Below, one piece after another: positions 1 through 5,497 of a stretch of 10,277 nt of DNA. The notes under the pieces are model-generated. The model was given only the letters and a program-made list of their open reading frames with translations. It ran no database searches and had not been told where the DNA came from. Source of the stretch: Thermofilum sp. (lineage in GTDB: Archaea > Thermoproteota > Thermoprotei > Thermofilales > Thermofilaceae); the NCBI GenBank assembly GCA_020832965.1, contig JAJHRM010000080.1, forward strand, positions 1-10,277, given 5' to 3'. Both the position numbers and the translations under genes were made by a program. The first letter of the stretch is position 1, and every line of letters begins with the position of its first letter.

Positions 1-1
1 C

Positions 2-895
2 AATGAGAGCCCAGCTGAGCGAGTGCAGGGCTACCACATTATTCTCTCGGAGGTAATTGACTTCTCGCATTTCGGAGTCCCGCAGAGCAGAGAGCGCCTC
101 ATAATAGTCGGGGTGAGGAAAGACCTCTTGAAGACCCTCAACGAGCTCTGGAAGATAAAATTAGCGTTCACGAGGAGGCTTAGAGAGTCCGCGGGGCTCT
201 TCCCAAAGTACCCTCTGACAGCGATCGAGGTGTTCGAGGGCAGGAGGCTCGACGAGCTGGACGCTGAGTACAAGGAGGTCATGGAGAAGTGGAATGGCGT
301 GTGGCTCGAAGTAAACACTGAGAACGCTTGGAAGTGGAAGCGTGAAGTATGGGACAGGCTTACCTTCAGCATTATAGAAGACTATCTCGCAGTAAATAAG
401 ATAAAGAGCGCCAGCAGAGAGGAGCTGGAGGAGGCGCTGAAGGAGCATGAAGAGGCCCTCAGAGAGCTCGGCTACTACGGAGTCCCCATCACGAGCATCA
501 ACCCCCCAGATGGAACAAATGCTCCTCCAGAAGACGATCCAGCAGTGGTCGAGCGGATGAAGAGAATACCTCCCGATGAGAATCACGAGTTTGTCCGCGG
601 AACCAAGTGGGAGGTCGAGGGAAAAGGCATAAGCCTCGTCTACCGCAGACTACACCCGCTAAAACCCTCCTACACCATAGTAGCCTACGGAGGAGGCGGC
701 ACGCACGGATACCACTACGACCGAGACCGGGCAACACTCACACTCAGAGAGCGGGCAAGGCTCCAGACATTCCCCGACGCATTCCACTTCTGCGGCTCAA
801 AGACCCAGATAAGAGCACAGATAGGGGAGGCCGTGCCCCCGCTGGCCGCTAAGAGATTGGCACAGGCGATGGCAGAGGTCCTAGTAGAAGTTTAA
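2..895 (+). CDS. C5-cytosine-specific DNA methyltransferase, C-terminal part (5'-truncated by window edge)
   Basis: The product would transfer a methyl group from S-adenosylmethionine to carbon 5 of cytosine in a specific DNA sequence, as the modification half of a restriction-modification system. The frame is open to the left edge, so the start and the N-terminal SAM-binding and catalytic Pro-Cys motifs lie outside. Counting from the GTG at 23, motif VIII is seen as GVPQSRERLIIVG (Q21, R23, R25). Motif IX follows near residues 209-221 (RLHPLKPSYTIVA), then RERARLQTFPD at 242-252 and motif X as QIGEAVPP at 266-273. The roughly 185 residues between motifs VIII and IX would hold the target-recognition domain, whose specificity I cannot read. 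Motif X has Glu where QIGNAVPP is usual. The GTG at 23 is an internal codon, not a credible start. A nuclease and a thymine-DNA glycosylase lie downstream and fit a shared system. Confidence 0.93.
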   Translation, partial: NESPAERVQGYHIILSEVIDFSHFGVPQSRERLIIVGVRKDLLKTLNELWKIKLAFTRRLRESAGLFPKYPLTAIEVFEGRRLDELDAEYKEVMEKWNGVWLEVNTENAWKWKREVWDRLTFSIIEDYLAVNKIKSASREELEEALKEHEEALRELGYYGVPITSINPPDGTNAPPEDDPAVVERMKRIPPDENHEFVRGTKWEVEGKGISLVYRRLHPLKPSYTIVAYGGGGTHGYHYDRDRATLTLRERARLQTFPDAFHFCGSKTQIRAQIGEAVPPLAAKRLAQAMAEVLVEV

Positions 896-913
896 GAATG
901 TCGGCGAGGAGAC

Positions 914-1702
914 ATGGTTTGTAATCGATTAATCTCGAGGAAACAGCTATCTAAAATCTCAGAGAAAAAGTTGCCTGGGGTATTTATTTTTAAATTGTTT
1001 ATCAGCGAATATTATGCTACAATGATATCTCTGGCAGTGCTCTGTGCTCTGCTCTACTATGTTATCAAGCTCCATCTAGAGAGACTGTTTGATTTCATGC
1101 TATTTGTAGCTATATGGCTACAGCTCGAGCTCGCATACAGGCAGTGGTGGCTGGAGATGAAACATAGAGAACCTTACCCGGTTTTCGAGCTTTTTGAATT
1201 GAGTGATAGTCAAGAGCTCATTGATGGTATAACTATTGTCCCTCCGTTCATCAAATTCTACTTCACGAACGCTGGTGCTTCTCCTGCTCACTGCGTTTAT
1301 GTAAAAGTAATTGCAATAAGAAAGGAATTTAGTGCTATATTGAGCCGTAAGACTCAACTAATAAAGCACATTCCCCAGCGAGTATGCTCCACACAAATCA
1401 AGAGAGCATTTATCCCTCCAGGAGAGGTAGCTATTATTCCAATAGAACTACACTATATAGAGAAATGCGCTCAGGATGATGAGCAGGTGCTTTATGCATT
1501 ATGTACTCAAAGCGTGCGGAGCACGGAGATCTGCACGCAAATTGCGGAAATAACAACTTTAGGCAAAGATGTTCAAATCTATAGAATATTTAACTTGAGA
1601 GAAGAGCCTCCTGGCATTATTTTGAAATCGCCGAACTTAGTGAAGGATGCATTCCTGTACTATCAAGCTTACAAAGCTGGAAAAAGTAGCAGTCTCGCCT
1701 AG
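914..1702 (+). CDS. Membrane-anchored protein of unknown function with a predicted extramembrane beta-rich domain
   Basis: I do not recognise this 262-aa protein. The N-terminal part is basic (residues 1-27). Two hydrophobic segments follow, roughly residues 36-53 (TMISLAVLCALLYYVIKL) and 58-75, suggesting a membrane hairpin. The remaining ~185 residues alternate short hydrophobic and polar stretches, as in a beta-sandwich; IKFYFTNAGASPAHCVYVKV at 113-132 resembles immunoglobulin-like or CARDB-like 'N-x-G-x-x-x-A' strands, but this is a pattern impression only. The ATG at 914 has GAGGAG only two bases upstream, which is close. The alternative ATG at 1022 (residue 37) lies about 30 bases after a TATA-like stretch at 984-995 and could be a leaderless start, giving 226 aa with the first hydrophobic segment at its very N-terminus. 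The gene is visibly more AT-rich than the methyltransferase before it and sits convergent with the nuclease gene, 26 bases apart. Confidence 0.72.
   Translation: MVCNRLISRKQLSKISEKKLPGVFIFKLFISEYYATMISLAVLCALLYYVIKLHLERLFDFMLFVAIWLQLELAYRQWWLEMKHREPYPVFELFELSDSQELIDGITIVPPFIKFYFTNAGASPAHCVYVKVIAIRKEFSAILSRKTQLIKHIPQRVCSTQIKRAFIPPGEVAIIPIELHYIEKCAQDDEQVLYALCTQSVRSTEICTQIAEITTLGKDVQIYRIFNLREEPPGIILKSPNLVKDAFLYYQAYKAGKSSSLA
984..995 (+). promoter_or_regulatory. TATA-like box inside the 5' part of the membrane-protein ORF
   Basis: TTATTTTTAAAT is AT-only inside a mixed context. Its centre is about 30 bases before the in-frame ATG at 1022, the usual archaeal distance between TATA box and the start of a leaderless transcript. 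It therefore supports the shorter start. It could also be chance in an AT-rich stretch. Confidence 0.3.
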
Positions 1703-1728
1703 AAATGACTTTTGGAAAGCTTCTCATA

Positions 1729-2745
1729 TTACAAAATGTGCACTATACTATCCCAATCCTCTTTTCTCTTCTTTAGAAGTCCTGAGCTCGCTATGAAGTG
1801 TAGTGTTCTTGAGAAGTCTCCTATGCCTTCGAACTCTATTTTCATGTCGTCTCTTATGTTCCTGCCTTTCTGCCTGAGGAATTCCCTTAGATTTTTCAAG
1901 TAGATGTCTTCCTCGGGGTGCCAGAAGCCGATGTACTTGTTTACTATTATCCTCTTCACTTTTACCTCGCCGTCTGCTTCGATAATGCTGTACTTGTTCT
2001 TAATGTGCTCTGAGAGCTCTGCTTTGTCGAGGAAGCCTGCTATGTATGCAGGCAGGGATGAGAATTCTGGTACTGAGTCCCATATCTCGCTGAGCTCTTC
2101 TTCTCTCAGGAGGCCGCGCTCCAGTGCTGTCTTCATGAGCTTGTCTCTGATTACGCTTATCTTCTTGAAGAATGCTATAAGGTGCACCCGGGTTACACCT
2201 ACTCGGACTAAGACATATACGTCGCTGTGCTCTATCTGCGCGCCAGGTATGTCCAGCCAGATCCCGTTGAGCTTTGTTGTCTTAATGCTTATTTTGAGCC
2301 CAGGTTGTCTCCCATTTACGCTCTTTATGTCTGATGGGAGGAATTCCTCGAGCGAGCCGCGCCTATAGTCCAGCACAGCTGATAAGCCGTATTTTTCACG
2401 CAACCACTTGACAAATGCTATTTCGCCGAGAAAGCCCCTTATAGTGTCTGCCCACAGCTGTCCGAGGTCTCTCTGCCTAGCAGTGCCATAATCCGTTGCA
2501 GCAATCCTTGGGGCAAGTCGAAGGGCATGAAGGGCCGCCTTCAAGTAGTCATTTTCATCGAGCACCACAGAGCTCCAGCCCAGCCACTTAATCCACTCGT
2601 TGATTCCTCCCAGCTGATCAACATCGAGCCCCCTCACAGCGCCCTCGCATAGATCCTCCTCAAAGCCCCTGAAGGCCTCTGGGACCTCACCTCGGGCTAC
2701 GGCTGAAGAAACCCTATGAGTGCACGCTTTAATCTTATCACTCAA
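1729..2745 (-). CDS. Putative restriction endonuclease with a PD-(D/E)XK-type core
   Basis: This 338-aa protein is most likely the restriction enzyme paired with the methyltransferase, cutting unmethylated target DNA. The middle carries a plausible PD-(D/E)XK core: GEIAF around E108, PSD at 137-139, then LKISIKTTK at 150-158, so D139 and K155 occupy the metal-site positions. The usual acidic residue two before the lysine is Ser153, and E108 may compensate, as in restriction enzymes with a migrated acid. A hydrophobic strand (DVYVLVRVG, 175-183) follows, also typical of the fold. The N-terminal 100 and C-terminal 130 residues give no recognisable domain and could bind DNA or dimerise. The start is TTG at 2745 with GGTG on the minus strand eight to nine bases upstream; no better start lies nearby. 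It is divergent from the glycosylase and convergent with the membrane protein. Assignment rests on motif pattern plus neighbours; cutting specificity is unknown. Confidence 0.72.
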   Translation of the reverse strand: MSDKIKACTHRVSSAVARGEVPEAFRGFEEDLCEGAVRGLDVDQLGGINEWIKWLGWSSVVLDENDYLKAALHALRLAPRIAATDYGTARQRDLGQLWADTIRGFLGEIAFVKWLREKYGLSAVLDYRRGSLEEFLPSDIKSVNGRQPGLKISIKTTKLNGIWLDIPGAQIEHSDVYVLVRVGVTRVHLIAFFKKISVIRDKLMKTALERGLLREEELSEIWDSVPEFSSLPAYIAGFLDKAELSEHIKNKYSIIEADGEVKVKRIIVNKYIGFWHPEEDIYLKNLREFLRQKGRNIRDDMKIEFEGIGDFSRTLHFIASSGLLKKRKEDWDSIVHIL

Positions 2746-2769
2746 GCTTTTCCCACCGCTGAAAAGCTT
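2744..2769 (-). promoter_or_regulatory. Inverted repeat enclosing the ribosome-binding site and touching the start codon of the nuclease gene
   Basis: AAGCTTTT at 2744-2751 and AAAAGCTT at 2762-2769 are perfect 8-bp reverse complements with a 10-base spacer. On the minus-strand transcript the spacer contains the GGTG ribosome-binding site, and the 3' arm runs into the first two bases of the TTG start. It could form a translation-limiting RNA hairpin or serve as a palindromic operator. Which of the two, if either, is inference. Confidence 0.5.
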
Positions 2770-2771
2770 AG

Positions 2772-2804
2772 ATATAATATATTGGAGGACTGTGTAATAT
2801 ATTA
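2772..2804. promoter_or_regulatory. Divergent promoter region between nuclease and glycosylase genes
   Basis: Two TATA-like elements lie in the 87-bp gap: ATATAATATATT at 2772-2783 and the palindrome TAATATATTA at 2795-2804. Using a TATA-to-start distance of about 26 bases, the second would start the glycosylase transcript near 2826, almost leaderless before the GTG at 2833. In the other direction it would start the nuclease transcript near 2773, giving a 28-base leader that includes the whole 2744-2769 hairpin. The first element would give a nuclease start near 2751 that excludes the hairpin. Transcript starts are inferred, not observed. Confidence 0.5.
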
Positions 2805-2832
2805 ACTAGTGCAGGCTGTGCGGGGCTGAAGT

Positions 2833-3516
2833 GTGCAGGCAACCGAGCCCGCTAAGATAATGGAGTTCAGAAAGAGAATTATTGAGTGGTATGGACTGCA
2901 TGGAGATATTCATCTGCCTTGGAGAAGCGCAAGGAGCGGCTGGGAGGCTCTTGTAGCGTCTTTTCTGCTCAGGAAGACTACGACCAAGCAGGTGGCAGAA
3001 ATTTACGTGGAATTTATTCGGAGATATCCAGGCCCCCAAGCCCTGCTCAAAGCTAGTGAGGAGGAGGTCAGAGAGCTGATTAAGCCGCTGGGCATTGAGC
3101 ACCAGCGCTCAAAACACCTTATTGCACTGGCTCGCGAAATTGTTGGGCGCTTCGCCGGACGGGTGCCGTGCGATAAAGAGAGTCTGAAAGAACTGCCGGG
3201 AGTCGGCGACTACATTGCTTCAGAAGTCCTCCTTGTAGCCTGCAATCAGCCGGAGCCGCTTCTAGATAGAAACATGATTAGAGTTTTAGAGAGGGTCTTT
3301 GGGGTAAAGTCCTCGAAGAAGAGGCCGCACACTGATAAGGCGCTCTGGCGCTTTGCCAAGGCAATTGTCCCAGCAGAACCAGGGCAGGCGAGGAAGTTCA
3401 ACTACGGAGTCCTCGACTTTGCCCGCAAGATATGCACAGCGCGTAGTCCCAAATGCCCCGCATGCCCCCTCAGAGACATCTGCTTCTTCTATGTAGCGGG
3501 GAGGTCGAATCCTTAA
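2833..3516 (+). CDS. Mig-type thymine(/uracil)-DNA glycosylase, HhH-GPD superfamily with iron-sulfur cluster
   Basis: The enzyme should excise thymine opposite guanine, the product of 5-methylcytosine deamination, starting base-excision repair. The 227-aa protein is a full-length EndoIII/MutY-superfamily member: LPWR at 28-31, a helix-hairpin-helix LPGVGDYIAS at 121-130, the catalytic Asp in LLDRN (D145), and four cysteines C201, C208, C211, C217 in the C-X6-C-X2-C-X5-C spacing of the 4Fe-4S cluster. Tyr127 sits where EndoIII has its catalytic lysine and MutY a serine; tyrosine is the hallmark of Mig/archaeal thymine glycosylases and predicts a monofunctional glycosylase without lyase activity. 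The GTG at 2833 is just after an in-frame stop and suits a near-leaderless start; ATG at 2860 (residue 10) is the alternative and keeps the whole domain. Archaeal plasmid precedents pair such a gene with a C5-methyltransferase restriction system, matching this neighbourhood. Confidence 0.93.
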   Translation: MQATEPAKIMEFRKRIIEWYGLHGDIHLPWRSARSGWEALVASFLLRKTTTKQVAEIYVEFIRRYPGPQALLKASEEEVRELIKPLGIEHQRSKHLIALAREIVGRFAGRVPCDKESLKELPGVGDYIASEVLLVACNQPEPLLDRNMIRVLERVFGVKSSKKRPHTDKALWRFAKAIVPAEPGQARKFNYGVLDFARKICTARSPKCPACPLRDICFFYVAGRSNP

Positions 3517-3597
3517 AGACGCTTGCTGAAAATCTCATGGGATCATCTGTCACTAGAGTGTATATGTTAACTAATTTAGAACACATTCATGATACAT

Positions 3598-3608
3598 TAA
3601 ATTTATTA
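3598..3608 (+). promoter_or_regulatory. Probable promoter of the three-gene operon
   Basis: TAAATTTATTA at 3598-3608 is a TATA-like box. A transcript starting about 26 bases after its centre, near 3628, would have a short leader that still contains the GGTGAT ribosome-binding site at 3634-3639. The intergenic gap of 127 bases after the glycosylase supports an independent transcription unit. Confidence 0.5.
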
Positions 3609-3643
3609 GTACCTATTTCAACAGAATTTAACAGGTGATAAAA

Positions 3644-4105
3644 ATGTCGATTTTAGTAGAATCATCCCAAATTTTGTGGAGGGTAAATAAGAGCTGGGGT
3701 CCCGACGTAGAGATGATTTTGCCCCTGCCGATCGCGGTGGCTGTAGAGTCGAAGAATACTTTTGGCCAGGCGCTCGAGGACTTTGACCAGATTATAGGCT
3801 ATCGCGCGGCTAAGAAATATGATGCAGTGATATTGAGGGTTGAAAAACGAGTAGAAGGAGACAGGAACGAGCTTGAGCTTATTCTTGAACAGGCCGGCAA
3901 GCTCGGGATCGGAGTTGTAGTGAATGGATATTCCTATTCACCACTAATGGGCACTGAAAAAGTACTCACACGGGCATGCCTAGATCTCGCTTCAGATCCC
4001 AGCGAGGTTGTAAGGAGGATGCAACATGCTTCACAAATACTAAAGATGCCGCTGGATAGACTGTTTGTCTTTAGAGAATTCTTCGAGGTGAGACCTCATG
4101 AGTAG
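3644..4105 (+). CDS. Small PD-(D/E)XK-superfamily nuclease-like protein, first gene of an uncharacterised operon
   Basis: This 153-aa protein looks like a minimal PD-(D/E)XK nuclease. Near its N-terminus it has GPD (Pro20-Asp21) followed by a hydrophobic strand and VESK (Glu35, Lys37), the classical metal-binding D...ExK arrangement. A following helix contains Q42, Q49 and Y53, recalling but not exactly matching the QxxxY motif of RecB-like nucleases, and then the strand YDAVILRVE at 59-67. The next helix and strand, LELILEQAGKLGIGVVVNGY, complete an alpha/beta fold. I chose ATG 3644 because GGTGAT at 3634-3639 is a perfect ribosome-binding site for it, whereas the in-frame GTG at 3635 lies inside that site. 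It overlaps the next gene by eight bases, implying translational coupling. The partner genes, an unknown helical protein and an ATPase, suggest a subunit of a larger DNA-acting complex. Nuclease activity is inferred from motifs only. Confidence 0.7.
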   Translation: MSILVESSQILWRVNKSWGPDVEMILPLPIAVAVESKNTFGQALEDFDQIIGYRAAKKYDAVILRVEKRVEGDRNELELILEQAGKLGIGVVVNGYSYSPLMGTEKVLTRACLDLASDPSEVVRRMQHASQILKMPLDRLFVFREFFEVRPHE

Positions 4106-5486
4106 CGCGATTCCCACCTCTCGCAGGAGGCTTGTTGAATCAATTAAAAACGACCCATTTATAGATGCAGCTTTCATAGGCTATTTAATAGGTCGGGAGG
4201 AGTGGCTTGACGTGGTTCAGCGGCAGGCTCGAGTATACAGTGAGATAGGGGACATTGGAGAGGGAACCGCGACTTTTCGCATGTACAAAGAAGAGGTTAA
4301 GAAGTACATTGTCACTAAATTTGGGCGCGTATATGAGCGGGGACTTGAGATCCAAATAGAGAAAATTGGAGAGGAAAAAGCCCGGAGAGCGTGGCGTGCG
4401 GCGATAACACTCCTGCTGTCCAAGCAGTTAATGGACAGAGCGGGAGTAGGGCTCGGCAAGCTTCTGCCTGCAGAATATGCTAGGCTGGAAAGCGTTGTCC
4501 CAGTTCTCAATGCACTGGTGAACGAGAAGACGAGGAAGAAAGGGGTGAGCGCTCCAACAGCTGTAAGAAACGTGCTGAAAAAGCTCAGTGACGAGCAGGT
4601 TGCCAGCTTAGCCCCAATCCTCTGGTGGACTAACTTGGTGATGGAGAGCGAGGTCTTTGAGGGCCTGCTAAAATTCCATTACATAGTGGCTAGCAGTCCT
4701 CACATAGCGGAGTTCGTAAAGAGTGCTGAGGACTGCTTGGCGCGAGTAGACGGGCACGTATCAGACCACAACTACATGGAGTATGAGGTGCTGAAGGGCC
4801 TGCTAAGCCGTTGCACGGAGCTGAGGGGGCAGTACATAAACAAGCTACAGAACGCTGTAATATTTGTGAAGCTGTGGAGAAACAGCGTGAAGAACCCGCA
4901 GGCATGGTCGTGGTTCTTAAAGAACGAGGTTCTCACATACACTCTATCAGTATATCTCACGGAGATACAGAGCCTTCTAGGCTTGGAAAAGCTGAGGCTG
5001 AATATCTCGGCTCTGCTTGCACCTAAAAGCGGTTTACATGGGGGACCTGCCTCGGCGCTGGCAACGCTGATTTTAATGTCACCCATATTTATGCAGTATG
5101 TTATTGAGGCGCGCAGGGAGGTGGCGGTTACTCCCGCAGACATAGTGACTGCTCTGCTGAGGATTGCTAGATCGCATGGGCCAGCAGAGGACTTCAGCGT
5201 AGAGATGCGTGAAGTTGCAGAGGAGATTGTAAAGTTCTGGGACGAAAAAGATATATCTCGACGGCTCAAGCTGTACGTGAAGGATGATATATCACCGGAC
5301 TCCATATACAGTAAGGAGGCGCTTACCACGTCGCTTTCCCTACTCATTAATGCGGGTGTTAATGAAATCAGCATCATCACGAATAGAAAGCCGGAGCTGA
5401 GACTGCCACCTAGAATGCTTGGATTCGACTCGCTATATGTAAGGTCAGAGCAGTTCTTAACAGTTCTTAGATCTATATGGATATAG
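4098..5486 (+). CDS. Uncharacterised, predominantly helical protein, second gene of the operon
   Basis: I do not recognise this 462-aa protein. Its sequence is mostly amphipathic helical segments with many charged residues and no clear membrane span or signal peptide. The N-terminal ~110 residues are strongly basic/acidic mixed; a hydrophobic stretch near 317-336 after SGLHGGPAS is the closest to a membrane segment but is probably a buried helix. The last 50 residues change character, with short strands (EISIITN, 423-429; SLYVRS, 445-450), hinting at a small alpha/beta C-terminal domain. No cysteine/histidine metal site or catalytic motif stands out. The start is ATG 4098, eight bases inside the upstream gene, with GGTGA at 4087-4091 in front. 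Coupling on both sides suggests a scaffold or specificity subunit between nuclease and ATPase; that role is inference. Confidence 0.75.
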   Translation: MSSAIPTSRRRLVESIKNDPFIDAAFIGYLIGREEWLDVVQRQARVYSEIGDIGEGTATFRMYKEEVKKYIVTKFGRVYERGLEIQIEKIGEEKARRAWRAAITLLLSKQLMDRAGVGLGKLLPAEYARLESVVPVLNALVNEKTRKKGVSAPTAVRNVLKKLSDEQVASLAPILWWTNLVMESEVFEGLLKFHYIVASSPHIAEFVKSAEDCLARVDGHVSDHNYMEYEVLKGLLSRCTELRGQYINKLQNAVIFVKLWRNSVKNPQAWSWFLKNEVLTYTLSVYLTEIQSLLGLEKLRLNISALLAPKSGLHGGPASALATLILMSPIFMQYVIEARREVAVTPADIVTALLRIARSHGPAEDFSVEMREVAEEIVKFWDEKDISRRLKLYVKDDISPDSIYSKEALTTSLSLLINAGVNEISIITNRKPELRLPPRMLGFDSLYVRSEQFLTVLRSIWI

Positions 5487-5497
5487 GGTGATGCGGA

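Noticed and set aside
161..586. 141-aa minus-strand reading frame
   Set aside because: Opposite the methyltransferase target-recognition region and without any recognisable feature.
3453..3638. 61-aa plus-strand reading frame between glycosylase and operon
   Set aside because: Starts inside the iron-sulfur motif codons of the glycosylase in another frame and runs through the promoter region of the operon.
4772..5380. 202-aa minus-strand reading frame
   Set aside because: Lies wholly opposite the second operon gene, which has better coding character, start signals and coupling; Ser/Arg-rich composition is typical of an antisense shadow.
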